This document shows positions 27,313 to 35,430 of a DNA stretch of 64,000 nucleotides, piece after piece. The stretch spans positions 1,798,001-1,862,000 of the forward strand of contig NZ_CP040020.1 in assembly GCF_005280295.1 (NCBI RefSeq). The letters run 5' to 3'. This DNA is from Brevibacterium sp. CS2 (GTDB taxonomy: Bacteria; Actinomycetota; Actinomycetes; Actinomycetales; Brevibacteriaceae). Every line of letters starts with the position of its first letter. Positions within the stretch are counted from its first letter, which is position 1. The notes below the pieces were generated by a model that did not search any database, was not told where the DNA came from, and saw only the letters and a list, made by a program, of their open reading frames with translations. The translations under genes and the position numbers were made by a program.

Positions 27313-27753
27313 TCACTTCGCGCCGGTCGATGCCGGCAGCAGCTCGGAGACGAGCTGCTCGATGCGGGCCTTGATGTCATCGCGGATCGGGCGGACCGCC
27401 TCGATGCCCTGGCCGGCCGGGTCTGCGAGGTCCCAGTCCTCGTAGCGCTTGCCCGGGAAGATCGGGCACGCGTCCCCGCAGCCCATGGTGATGACGACGT
27501 CGGAGGCCTTGACGGCGTCGGTGGTGAGGATCTTCGGGGACGCGGCGGTGATGTCGATGCCGTCTTCGGCCATCGCCTCGACGGCGACCGGGTTGATCTG
27601 GTCGGCGGGTTCCGAGCCGGCCGACCGGACCTCGATCCGGCCGCCCGACAGTTCGGTGAGGTAGCCGGCGGCCATCTGGGAGCGGCCGGCGTTGTGGACG
27701 CACACGAACAGCACGCTGGGCTTGGTCGTGGTGGTGTTGGGGGCAGCGGTCAT
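27313..27753 (-). CDS. arsC: Arsenate reductase (LMW-PTP type), second copy
   Basis: 146 residues. The P-loop CVHNAGRSQ lies near residue 18, followed by VRSAGSEPAD and ITMGCGDACPIFPGKRYEDW. It shares the core of the 209-residue ArsC in this operon but lacks the helical extension. It reduces arsenate for export by Acr3. ATG 27753 (MTAAPN) is preferred; an in-frame ATG four codons upstream (27765) is possible. It sits 12 nt upstream of trxB and 27 nt downstream of the third arsC. Confidence 0.93.
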   Translation of the reverse strand: MTAAPNTTTTKPSVLFVCVHNAGRSQMAAGYLTELSGGRIEVRSAGSEPADQINPVAVEAMAEDGIDITAASPKILTTDAVKASDVVITMGCGDACPIFPGKRYEDWDLADPAGQGIEAVRPIRDDIKARIEQLVSELLPASTGAK

Positions 27754-27780
27754 AGGACCATCCAATCCGGGAGTGGGTAT

Positions 27781-28215
27781 TCAGTCGTTGAGAAGTTCAG
27801 AGTGCAGAGCCTGCACGCGGGCGTCGATGTCGTCGCGGACCAGCCGCATCCGTTCGATGCCCTCGATGCCGCGCTTCGAGGGCTCATCGGTGTTCCAGGT
27901 TTCGATCGTGGCGGTCATACCGTCGACGGGTTCGACGTGGGCTTCCTCGCCGAGGACGATGACCCGGTCGACCCGGCGCAGCAGCTCGGGATCGATGGGC
28001 TTGGGCGATTCTCCGGACATGTCTGCGCCCACCTCGGCGACCACGTCGGCGGACAGGTTGTTGAGGGAGGTGCCGGGCTTGGTGCCGGCCGAGTGCACCT
28101 CAACCGCGTCGCCGGCATGGTGGCGCATCAGCGCGGCGGCCATCTGGGACTTGCCGCCGTTCTTGACGCAGACGAAGAGGACGCTGGGCTTGTTCGTGTC
28201 AGAGGTGCTGGTCAT
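27781..28215 (-). CDS. arsC: Arsenate-mycothiol transferase-type reductase
   Basis: 144 residues. Its P-loop reads CVKNGGKSQ, with Cys16 and Lys22 in place of the usual Arg of C-x5-R. The same substitution and the following [15 protein letters not shown] and [19 protein letters not shown] match the Corynebacterium glutamicum ArsC1/ArsC2 enzymes, which form an arsenate-mycothiol adduct reduced by mycoredoxin. The second and third Cys of thioredoxin-coupled ArsC are absent. It therefore represents a different redox route from the other two ArsC proteins here. Its ATG overlaps the acr3 stop by 4 nt. Confidence 0.9.
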   Translation of the reverse strand: MTSTSDTNKPSVLFVCVKNGGKSQMAAALMRHHAGDAVEVHSAGTKPGTSLNNLSADVVAEVGADMSGESPKPIDPELLRRVDRVIVLGEEAHVEPVDGMTATIETWNTDEPSKRGIEGIERMRLVRDDIDARVQALHSELLND

Positions 28216-29330
28216 GCTCGGACTCCAGAGGTTCTGCGTGCGGGGACAGTCGGGTCGTTGGGGAAGAGTCTGCGGCCGGCCCACAGTGACACGTAGACGA
28301 GGCCGACGAGGACGGGGACTTCGATGAGGGGGCCGACGACTCCTGCCAGCGCCTGCCCGGAGGTGACTCCGAAGGTGCCGATCGCCACGGCAATCGCGAG
28401 TTCGAAGTTGTTGCCCGCGGCGGTGAACGCCACCGCGGTCGACTTCGCGTAGTTGAGTCCCACAGCTTTGGATGCGAAGAGGCTGATGGCGAACATCAGC
28501 ACGAAGTACAGCAGCAGGGGCACTGCGATCCGGGCGACGTCCAGCGGCTGGGAGGTGATGGCATCCCCCTGCAGCGCGAACAGCAGCACGATGGTGAACA
28601 GCAGTCCGTAGAGCGCCCAGGGACCGATCTTGGGCAGGAACGTCTCCTCGTACCACTGCCGACCCTTGGCCTTCTCCCCGAACACGCGGGTGAGGAAGCC
28701 GGCCAGGAGCGGAATGCCGAGGAAGACGAGGACCGAGGCCACGATCGCCCAGACGGAGAAGTCCGCCGAGGTGGTGGGCAGTCCCAGCCACGACGGCAGG
28801 AGCTGCAGGTAGAACCAGCCGAGGGCGCCGAAGGCGACAACCTGGAACACCGAGTTGATGGCGACGAGCACGGCGGCGGCCTCGCGGTCGCCACAGGCCA
28901 GGTCGTTCCAGATGAACACCATCGCGATGCACCGGGCCAGGCCCACGATGATCAGTCCCGTGCGGTACTCGGGCAGGTCGGACAGGAAGATCCACGCCAG
29001 CACGAACATGAGCGCCGGGCCGACGATCCAGTTGAGGACCAGCGACAGGGTGAGCAGGCGCTTGTCACCCGTGACGCGGTGGGTCTCGTCGTAGCGGACC
29101 TTGGCCAGCACCGGGTACATCATGACCAGCAGGCCGATCGCGATCGGCAGCGACACCTCACCGATCTTCACCGCCTCCAAAGCGGTGTTCAGTCCCGGGA
29201 TGAAGCGACCCAGCAATAGCCCCACCGCCATCGCCAGCAGAATCCACGCCGGCAGCCACCGGTCCAGGAACGACATCTCCTTCAGAACCGGCGCCGCAGC
29301 AGGCGCGGGGGTGGTGGCAGTGGTACTCAT
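28212..29330 (-). CDS. acr3: ACR3-family arsenite efflux permease
   Basis: 372 residues with about ten transmembrane helices. The family signature [19 protein letters not shown] contains the essential Cys134. [20 protein letters not shown] is the second conserved block with its Glu. It exports As(III), driven by the proton gradient, completing arsenate reduction and export. It is the first gene of the leftward ars operon. The promoter is divergent from arsR, and ATG 29330 follows ACGAGGAG. Confidence 0.96.
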   Translation of the reverse strand: MSTTATTPAPAAAPVLKEMSFLDRWLPAWILLAMAVGLLLGRFIPGLNTALEAVKIGEVSLPIAIGLLVMMYPVLAKVRYDETHRVTGDKRLLTLSLVLNWIVGPALMFVLAWIFLSDLPEYRTGLIIVGLARCIAMVFIWNDLACGDREAAAVLVAINSVFQVVAFGALGWFYLQLLPSWLGLPTTSADFSVWAIVASVLVFLGIPLLAGFLTRVFGEKAKGRQWYEETFLPKIGPWALYGLLFTIVLLFALQGDAITSQPLDVARIAVPLLLYFVLMFAISLFASKAVGLNYAKSTAVAFTAAGNNFELAIAVAIGTFGVTSGQALAGVVGPLIEVPVLVGLVYVSLWAGRRLFPNDPTVPARRTSGVRA

Positions 29331-29363
29331 CCAAACTCCTCGTATCGACGAACGTCTATGAGA

Positions 29364-29401
29364 AGACTAAACCGACGCATCGATAGCCGTCAATGTATAA
29401 T
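29364..29401. promoter_or_regulatory. Divergent ars promoters and probable ArsR operator
   Basis: Leftward: -35 TTGACG (29388-29393) and -10 TAGTCT (29364-29369) with an 18-bp spacer drive acr3. Rightward: a consensus TATAAT (29396-29401) lies 6 nt before the arsR ATG 29408, so arsR is probably leaderless. An imperfect dyad ATCGATAGCCGTCAAT (29379-29394) overlaps the leftward -35 and abuts the rightward -10, where ArsR could block both. Confidence 0.7.
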
Positions 29402-29407
29402 GTAGTG

Positions 29408-29767
29408 ATGGCTACTGCATTCGAAAACGTGACACTGCTCACACTCCATGCGAACGACTGCTGCTCGCTGGCAGTCGCACCCTTGAGCGCGGACCAGGCC
29501 GAGCAAATGGCGAAAAAGCTCAAAGCGCTGTCCGACCCCACTCGGCTGCGGGTGCTGTCGCATGTGGTCGCACAGGGATGCGACGCGGTGTGCGCCTGCG
29601 ACCTGACCGAGACACTCGGCATCAGCCAGCCGACGATCAGCCACCACCTCAAGAAACTCGTCGAGGCAGGCCTCCTGACCCGTGAACAGCGTGGGAAGTG
29701 GGCGCACTACACCGTGCTGCACGAAGCGTTCGCCGAACTGCGCCAGTTCCTCGCCCTGGACGGATGA
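29408..29767 (+). CDS. arsR: ArsR-family arsenic-responsive repressor
   Basis: 119 residues. The winged helix-turn-helix is seen in LKALSDPTRLRVLSHVV and TLGISQPTISHHLKKLVEAG. Candidate As(III) ligands are Cys58, Cys62 and Cys64 (GCDAVCACDL), with two more at Cys18-Cys19. It probably represses both itself and the divergent acr3 operon until arsenite binds. ATG 29408 is supported by a TATAAT 6 nt upstream; the earlier in-frame codon at 29393 lies inside the promoter. Confidence 0.95.
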   Translation: MATAFENVTLLTLHANDCCSLAVAPLSADQAEQMAKKLKALSDPTRLRVLSHVVAQGCDAVCACDLTETLGISQPTISHHLKKLVEAGLLTREQRGKWAHYTVLHEAFAELRQFLALDG

Positions 29768-29774
29768 CCGCGCA

Positions 29775-30872
29775 GTGGACGTGAGAGAACGAGTCGATGT
29801 TGCCGTCATCGGTGGCGGACAGGCCGGCCTGGCAGTCGGCTACTACCTGCGCCGCGCCGGATTGTCCTTCGTGATTCTCGACGACCAGGAGGACCCCGGT
29901 GGGGCCTGGAGGCACGTGTGGCCCTCGCTGCGGCTGTTCTCGCCGGCAGAGTACTCATCACTGCCCGGCCGACTGATGCCGAGGACCGCCGGTGGCAACC
30001 CGGACCCCGATCACGTGATCCGGTATCTGGCCGACTACGAGGAGCGGTATTCGCTCCCGGTCGTACGCCCGGTTCGAGTCGATCAGGTCGTCCAAACCAG
30101 CGAGGGATTCCAGCTGCTCACCGATGCCGGCGAGTGGCGGGCGCGTGCCGTCGTCAACACGACAGGCACATGGTCTCAGCCCTTCTGGCCAACCATGCCC
30201 GGACAGAGGAATTTCCGCGGGAGCCAGATCCACAGTGCCGACTATCGCGGCCCGCAGCAGTTCGAGGGCCAATCCGTCCTCGTCGTCGGCGGAGCGAACT
30301 CAGCTGCGCAGATCGCAGCCGATCTCGTCGACGCCGCGACGGTGACCTGGTGCCTGCGCGGTGCGCCGCGCTACCTGCCCGACGGCGTCGACGGGCGTGA
30401 ACTTTTCCGGGTGGCCAGCCAGCGGGTGCGCGCACTGGCCGCCGGAGAGCCGGACTCCGGCGGCGTCGCGGACCTGGGCGACATCGTCGCCGTCCCACCC
30501 GTCAAGAAAGCGCGGGGCGCAGGGCTGCTGATCCCGCACCCGATGTTCGAACGCTTCACCCCCGACAGCGTGATCTGGAATGACGGCAGCACACGCCGGA
30601 TCGACACGGTGATCTGGTGCACCGGCTTCCGACCGGCGCTGCGCCATCTGCACAAACTCAACCTCCGGGAGTCAGACGGGACGATCAAGCTCAATGGAAC
30701 GGCCTCACCCCGGATCCCGGGTCTCTACTTCGCAGGCTACGGGGACTGGACCGGCCCCGGATCGGCCACCCTCATCGGAGTCGGATCCACCGCGAAAGCC
30801 ACGGTCGGCGCCATCGCCGGCGATCTTGAGTCCGCCACGACTGCTGCGGCCATCTCTGCACGAGCACGGTGA
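29775..30872 (+). CDS. arsO: ArsO-like flavin-dependent monooxygenase
   Basis: 365 residues. FAD motif VAVIGGGQAGLAVGYYL is near the N-terminus, with WRHVWPSLRLFSPAEYSSLPG following. An NADPH motif VLVVGGANSAAQIAADL lies about residue 170, and the C-terminus has GLYFAGYGDWTGPGSATLIG. This matches the ArsO family found beside ars genes, often described as putative NAD(P)H-dependent monooxygenases acting on arsenicals; the reaction is not firmly known. The start is uncertain (GTG 29775 or GTG 29781) as no ribosome site is present. It follows arsR by 7 nt, in one transcript. Confidence 0.85.
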   Translation: MDVRERVDVAVIGGGQAGLAVGYYLRRAGLSFVILDDQEDPGGAWRHVWPSLRLFSPAEYSSLPGRLMPRTAGGNPDPDHVIRYLADYEERYSLPVVRPVRVDQVVQTSEGFQLLTDAGEWRARAVVNTTGTWSQPFWPTMPGQRNFRGSQIHSADYRGPQQFEGQSVLVVGGANSAAQIAADLVDAATVTWCLRGAPRYLPDGVDGRELFRVASQRVRALAAGEPDSGGVADLGDIVAVPPVKKARGAGLLIPHPMFERFTPDSVIWNDGSTRRIDTVIWCTGFRPALRHLHKLNLRESDGTIKLNGTASPRIPGLYFAGYGDWTGPGSATLIGVGSTAKATVGAIAGDLESATTAAAISARAR

Positions 30873-30885
30873 GTACCATCAGCGC

Positions 30886-31020
30886 ATGGAGATGATGTGC
30901 GCGGACTGCGGATGCGCGGTCAGGCGGGGCGTGATCGTGCGCGCCTGTGAGCAGTATCCGGATTGCTGCTGTGAGGATCTGGCCGTCGCGGGCGACCATG
31001 GCACTGCGCGCGATGCATGA
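30886..31020 (+). CDS. Cys-rich 44-residue peptide, last gene of the arsR transcript
   Basis: MEMMCADCGCAVRRGVIVRA is followed by CEQYPDCCCEDL, giving seven Cys in the first 29 residues: a CxxCxC group and a C-x5-CCC group. It starts 13 nt after the arsO stop in the same direction. I do not recognise a named family. The pattern suggests a small metal- or metalloid-binding protein. No strong ribosome site is present (GTGAGTACCATCAGCGC precedes the ATG), so expression is inferred from its context and its Cys content. Confidence 0.6.
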   Translation: MEMMCADCGCAVRRGVIVRACEQYPDCCCEDLAVAGDHGTARDA

Positions 31021-31576
31021 CGCTCTTCGCCACGAGTGACCATATTCTGGTCGGCCGCACCCAGGGCGATCCTGCTCGTCTCAAGCAGAAGCCGTCCGGG
31101 TTCCGGGCAGGCTGAGCTGGGATGCATGAAAGTCGAAATGCCGGATCGGGTAGGCGTACACGTCCATCGGGTGCCGTTGCTGCCCCGTCGCGCCTCGGAG
31201 CCGCTCGCGCGGTGCAGGGCAGGCAGCCTCTAACTCGGCACAGTTGCGGCTGTATCCATCTCTGATCGCGGTTCGATCCATGATCGTCACCCTCAGCAGG
31301 TGGGGGCTTCCTCCGGCCTGCTTATCTCACCGACAACGCGGTCAGGCTGCGGCTGTAGCAGTAACGACCGTTTTCGCTACAAGACATCGCGCCACCGGCG
31401 CATCGTCGTCGGCACCAGGAGAAATCTGTGGCTTCGTTCGCTTGGTGGCGGGGTTTTTGCAGCGCTCCGTGGCGGTCTTGTTGCCGCGATCACGCAGGAC
31501 TGGCTGCAGGTAGGTGTCGCGGTCTGAACCGAGAGGGGTGCGCCCGGTCGGGGCCGTTTGGATCGCTGCCGCTACG
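31021..31576. other. 556-bp region without a convincing gene
   Basis: The region lies between the Cys-rich peptide gene and the stop of the convergent cadD gene. Small open frames occur on both strands (for example 31081-31290 minus and 31300-31527 plus), but none has a family match I recognise, a ribosome site or consistent codon use. It may be decayed cargo at the junction between the arsenic and cadmium modules. Confidence 0.5.
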
Positions 31577-32179
31577 TCAGAGTCCGAAGGCTCCGCCGCT
31601 GACGAGGATCACGATGCCGAGGCCGATGAGAACGATGGGGAAGAGGATGTGCTCCCAGCGTTCGAGCACTTCGGCGATCGGGGGGCGGGTGGCGACGAAC
31701 TTTGCCAGGGCCACCAGGACCGCGACGAGCGCGAGGAAGACGATGCAGTAGGCGACTACTGCGAGAGGTTCCACGCTGAGGAAGACAGGGGTGTAGACGC
31801 CGATGTTGTCGCCGCCGTTGGCAAGGGTGACGCCTGCGACTGTCCACACGCCGACCTTCTTGCCGGCAACCTTGGCCTCGTCGTCATCGTCGTCATCGTC
31901 TCCGCGCCAGGCCTGCCATGCGGCCCAGAGGCCGAGGCCCAGAGGGATGAGACCGAAGTACGGGATGGCTGCCGAGGGCAGGAATGCTCCGGCACCGATG
32001 GTCACCAGGACCGCGGCACCGAGGATGCCGGCGAATCCGAGGTACTGGCCGGCCAGAATGCGGGCGGTAGTGCCGCGCTGGCCTGCCCCTCGCGCGAAGA
32101 AGAGGGAGAGCACGATGATGTCGTCGATGTTGGTCGCTGCGAACAGGCCCATCGCCTGCAAGACCGAGGTGAGGATCAT
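31577..32179 (-). CDS. cadD: Cadmium resistance transporter, CadD family
   Basis: 200 residues and about six transmembrane segments. The N-terminus LQAMGLFAATNIDDIIVLSL and the repeat GVTLANGGDNIGVYTPVF are the two conserved half-repeats of CadD, with acidic residues in the membrane. A DDDDDDD stretch (about residues 93-99) sits in the central cytoplasmic loop. CadD proteins give low-level cadmium resistance. The ATG overlaps the stop of the upstream regulator (ATGA), so the two form one cadmium-responsive operon. Confidence 0.92.
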   Translation of the reverse strand: MILTSVLQAMGLFAATNIDDIIVLSLFFARGAGQRGTTARILAGQYLGFAGILGAAVLVTIGAGAFLPSAAIPYFGLIPLGLGLWAAWQAWRGDDDDDDDEAKVAGKKVGVWTVAGVTLANGGDNIGVYTPVFLSVEPLAVVAYCIVFLALVAVLVALAKFVATRPPIAEVLERWEHILFPIVLIGLGIVILVSGGAFGL

Positions 32180-32535
32180 GCGCCCTCCCCAGCTGCGTCG
32201 CATCCGGGAAGCGAGCAGGCGGGATCGATGCACGGGGCGTCTTCGTCCACTGCCAGGGTGGCATCGACCAGTGCCGTCAGCGCCTGCGCCAGGTGCGAAT
32301 CGGCGATCTCATATCGTGTCCGACGACCCTCGGGCTCGGAGACGACGATCCCGCAATCGCGCAGGCATGCCAGGTGGTTGGACACGTTCGGGCGTGTCAG
32401 GTCCAGATCTCGGGCCAGTTCCGCCGGGTAAGCGGGATGGTCGAGCAGGGTCAAGATGATCCGGGATCGAGTGGGGTCGGCCAGTGCACGACCCAGGCGG
32501 TTCATCACGTCGAGACGCGAAGCAATAGTCAGCAT
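32176..32535 (-). CDS. CmtR-like Cd(II)/Pb(II)-sensing ArsR-family repressor
   Basis: 119 residues. The recognition region is LDLTRPNVSNHLACLRDCG. Cys57, Cys61 and Cys102 fall at the same residue numbers as the three cadmium ligands of M. tuberculosis CmtR, which makes cadmium/lead sensing likely. Additional Cys at 107 and 112 lie in the C-terminal tail. It probably represses its own operon with cadD. ATG 32535 is preceded by TATAGT at 7 nt, a leaderless layout. Confidence 0.92.
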   Translation of the reverse strand: MLTIASRLDVMNRLGRALADPTRSRIILTLLDHPAYPAELARDLDLTRPNVSNHLACLRDCGIVVSEPEGRRTRYEIADSHLAQALTALVDATLAVDEDAPCIDPACSLPGCDAAGEGA

Positions 32536-32542
32536 GGACTGA

Positions 32543-32548
32543 ACTATA
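32543..32548 (-). promoter_or_regulatory. -10 element of the cmtR-like/cadD operon (leaderless)
   Basis: TATAGT on the minus strand lies 7 nt before ATG 32535. ACTGAAC occurs twice nearby (32538-32544 and 32557-32563), possibly as operator halves. Confidence 0.6.
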
Positions 32549-32611
32549 CAGCGCGCACTGAACACTCGGTCACAGGCGTCAGCCCAGATCGCATGCCCGT
32601 AAGGGGAACCC

Positions 32612-32701
32612 TCACCGGACACCACCGCTACTTATCGAGAGGAACGACGGCACGCCTGGCGGGCTGTCCCGTAAGACCCGTCCGGTGAACTGTCCGGTGA
32701 A
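32612..32701. promoter_or_regulatory. Candidate resolvase (res) site
   Basis: TCACCGGACA (32612-32621) is inverted relative to two direct copies of GTCCGGTGAA (32680-32689 and 32692-32701). The cluster lies immediately upstream of the serine resolvase gene, where res sites of such transposons are expected. Position and repetition are seen; the role is inferred. Confidence 0.4.
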
Positions 32702-32728
32702 GGGAGGCTATATGACACACTGGGGAGC

Positions 32729-33325
32729 ATGTCCCCCTTGAAGGTCGGCTATGCCCGAGTCTCCACCGACGAGCAGGACCTGACCGCGCAGCGTGACGGA
32801 CTCGCGGCGTTCGGCGTCGATCCCAAGCGCATCTACGTCGATCACGGGCTCACGGGCCGCAACGCCGACCGTGAGGGCCTGCGGCAGGCGCTGGCTGCCT
32901 GTCGGGACGGCGATACGTTCGTGGTCACCAAGCTCGATCGGCTGGCGCGTTCAGTCCGTGATGCCCACCAGATCGCCGACGACCTCGCGGCGCGGGAAGT
33001 GAAGCTGAGCATCGCCGGATCGGTGTACGACCCGACCGACCCGATGGGGAAACTGTTGTTCAACGTGCTGGCGATGGTCGCCGAGTTCGAAGCCGACCTC
33101 ATCCGTGCCCGCACCCGCGAGGGGATGAAGGTCGCCAAGGCCAAGGGCCGGCTGCGCGGGAAGTCACCGAAACTCACCCCCCGGCAAGAAGCTCACCTCG
33201 TCCAGCTACATGCCGCCGACGAGCACACCGTGGGCGAGCTGGCCGAGCTGTTCAGCGTGGGCCGCTCCACGGTCTACCGCGCCCTTCAGCGCGCCGAGCG
33301 CGGGCGCGAGAACGCCTTGCAGTAG
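32729..33325 (+). CDS. Serine recombinase (resolvase, TniR-like)
   Basis: 198 residues. The catalytic Ser12 lies in VGYARVSTDEQ. KLDRLARSVRDA holds the catalytic Arg pair, GKLLFNVLAMVAEFEADLIRART is the dimer/E-helix region, and a C-terminal helix-turn-helix reads TVGELAELFSVGRSTVYRAL. Such enzymes resolve cointegrates formed by replicative transposition at a res site, probably the repeats just upstream. The tniA gene starts 7 nt downstream. Confidence 0.93.
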   Translation: MSPLKVGYARVSTDEQDLTAQRDGLAAFGVDPKRIYVDHGLTGRNADREGLRQALAACRDGDTFVVTKLDRLARSVRDAHQIADDLAAREVKLSIAGSVYDPTDPMGKLLFNVLAMVAEFEADLIRARTREGMKVAKAKGRLRGKSPKLTPRQEAHLVQLHAADEHTVGELAELFSVGRSTVYRALQRAERGRENALQ

Positions 33326-33332
33326 GTGCGTC

Positions 33333-34112
33333 GTGGACGCTCGAGCGCGGTGGCGAATCCTCAGGCTCCACGTCGAGGACCAGGTGCCCCTCGCGCGCTT
33401 AGCTCGCGAGACCGATGTAGGGCTGCGGACCCTGGAGCGCTGGCACGCCCGCTACCGCGCCGACGGCTACGCCGGACTGGAGACAGCCTCACGGGCGGAC
33501 ACCGGGACCCGCCGCCTTCCGCCCGACCTCGTCGACCTGATCGAGGGCCTGGCACTGAGCAAGCCGCGGCCGGCCATCGCCACGATCCATCGCAAAGTCA
33601 CCGGCATCTGCGCCACCCGGAGATGGCCGGTCCCCTCCTACTCGGTGGTGTGGGACATCGTGCGGACCCTGGATCCCGGCATGGTCACCCTCGCCCTGGA
33701 GGGCGCAGCGTCCTACCGCGACAAGCACGAGCTGGTGCTACGCCGGCAAGCAGAGCTGCCCAACGCGATGTGGCAATCCGATCACACCATGCTCGACATC
33801 CTGGTGGTGGGCACCGACGGCAAGCCCGCACGGCCATGGCTGACAACGATCCTCGACGACTGCTCCCGGGCGGTCTGCGGCTACACAGTCTTCCTGGGCG
33901 CACCGTCGGCGATGAACACCGCCCTGGCGCTGCGCCAAGCGATCTGGCACAAGACCGACCCGGCCTGGCCGATGTGCGGCTTGCCCGACGTGCTCTACGT
34001 CGACCACGGCAGCGACTTCACCAGTGACCAGCTCGCCCACACCGCCGTCGACCTCCATATCCGACTGATCCACTCCACCGTCGCCCGACCCCAGGGACGG
34101 GGCAAGATCGAG
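33333..34112 (+). pseudogene. tniA: tniA transposase, 5' part (interrupted by an IS)
   Basis: 260 codons from a GTG start. It holds an N-terminal DNA-binding region and most of a Mu/rve-type DDE integrase core. Asp150 is in WQSDHTMLDIL, Asp224 in YVDHGSDF and Glu260 in RGKIE, giving a D-35-E spacing. The insertion begins directly after the Glu260 codon plus one base. Joining 34112 to 36394 restores the reading frame with KIE followed by RFFGTINTE, the usual family sequence. The intact protein would be about 430 residues plus a lost C-terminal tail. Confidence 0.9.
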
Positions 34113-35053
34113 CTGTCCCGCGTCAAGTAGTTGGCAGGATTTCCTTGGTTTTGAATGTCGGGGTGGTGGGGTCGGCCAGGCCCCGGGTGCACCTCCTTGG
34201 GCCGGTTCCATGAGATGGCCTCGTGGGGCCGGAGCTCGTTGTACTCGATCCGGTAGTCCTCGGCCCGCTCGGCGAGCACGATCGCGTCGTCGATCTCGTC
34301 CAGGTAGAGCCGTTCGTACTTCAGCGTGCCGAAGCCGCGTTCACGGGACCCGTTCTGCCCCGTGGTCTTCACTCGGGTGCGCACGTGGTGTAGCTCGGGG
34401 TGGGCGGCGATGAAGGACTCGAAGCGGAAGGACCGGAACGGCCCGCCGTTGTCCGTCACGATGGTCACCACGGGCAACAGCTCACCGGTCTCGGGATCGA
34501 CCGGGCAGGCCTCGACCAGCGGGTGACCGAACATGGCCTCGTAGTCGGCCAGGGCCAACTCGATCGCGTCGATCGCGTCGTGCTGGTTCCCGGTGGGCAA
34601 AACGTGGAAGGGGTGCTCGTACTTGGACCAGTAGTCCCGGCACCCGGCCAGCCGCCAGGTCCCTCCGGTGGTGGTCTCGAACTCGCTGAAGTCCAGCTGC
34701 CAGACTTGGTTCGGACCGGTCGGCTCGGTGGCGAACGCGGCCTTGCGCCGCTCGGCCGGCTTCCGTCGCTCCCGTTGGTACTGCGCGGGCAGAATCAGCC
34801 CCTCGTCGCGCAGGATTCGCAGCACGGTCGCCTCGGAAACCACATGCCCGTCGTGGCGGACCATTGCCCAGATCTTCCGATGCCCCCACGCCGGATGGGC
34901 CAGCGCGTGCGTGACCACCAGTTCGCTGGCGGCCTGCCGTGCCGGTTGCGGCCACGGTCCCTTCACCGCCGTCCCGGTGCGGGCCTTGGCCTGCCAGCGG
35001 CGCCAGGTCCGCTCGGGCATGTCGAAGAGCTGGCAGAACCTCGCGGTCGACAT
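33995..35053 (-). CDS. IS3-like transposase OrfB, frame running out of the IS
   Basis: 352 codons as read; about 313 lie inside the IS. The core shows VWQLDFSEFE (first Asp), VTIVTDNGGPFRSFRFE (second Asp) and SRERGFGTLKYERL (Glu), the DDE triad of IS3-type integrases. The upstream HTH-like part reads TARFCQLFDMPERTWRRW. No stop codon occurs in this frame before the IS end at 34114, so translation would continue about 40 codons into antisense tniA. ATG 35053 is the first plausible start; OrfB may also be made by frameshifting from OrfA. Confidence 0.8.
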   Translation of the reverse strand: MSTARFCQLFDMPERTWRRWQAKARTGTAVKGPWPQPARQAASELVVTHALAHPAWGHRKIWAMVRHDGHVVSEATVLRILRDEGLILPAQYQRERRKPAERRKAAFATEPTGPNQVWQLDFSEFETTTGGTWRLAGCRDYWSKYEHPFHVLPTGNQHDAIDAIELALADYEAMFGHPLVEACPVDPETGELLPVVTIVTDNGGPFRSFRFESFIAAHPELHHVRTRVKTTGQNGSRERGFGTLKYERLYLDEIDDAIVLAERAEDYRIEYNELRPHEAISWNRPKEVHPGPGRPHHPDIQNQGNPANYLTRDSSILPRPWGRATVEWISRIWRSTAVWASWSLVKSLPWST

Positions 35054-35070
35054 GCCCGCTTCCACGCGGA

Positions 35071-35388
35071 TCACCTCGAGGTCCTCGAAGGGCCCAGCCG
35101 GCCCTCCGCGGACTTCTTCCACACCCTGGCTTCCAGGTGTGCCTCGCCCAAGGCCTGGGTCAGCTCGGCGACCTCGGCCTCCAGCTGTTCCTCTCGGGAG
35201 GATGGTCCGGACCTGCCGGCCACCAGGGCGGTCTTGCCGGCTTCCAGGAACTCGGCCTTCCACCGTCCGATGGACTGCTCACTGACTTTCTCCTTGCGTG
35301 CCGCTTCGGCGATGGACATCTCGCCGGCCAGCACGCTCAACACGATCCGGGTCTTCTTCTCCGCCGGAATCGAGGGTGGTCTACCCAT
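35071..35388 (-). CDS. IS3-like transposase OrfA (helix-turn-helix)
   Basis: 105 residues. The HTH is EMSIAEAARKEKVSEQSIGRWKAEF, followed by a coiled-coil-like segment REEQLEAEVAELTQALGEAHLE, the standard layout of OrfA proteins that bind the IS ends and dimerise. It starts 40 bp from the position where the nested IS5-family element is inserted and ends just before OrfB. Confidence 0.85.
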   Translation of the reverse strand: MGRPPSIPAEKKTRIVLSVLAGEMSIAEAARKEKVSEQSIGRWKAEFLEAGKTALVAGRSGPSSREEQLEAEVAELTQALGEAHLEARVWKKSAEGRLGPSRTSR

Positions 35389-35430
35389 GTCTGACTCTCC
35401 TTCAGGACCTACATAACGACCCTGCCACTA

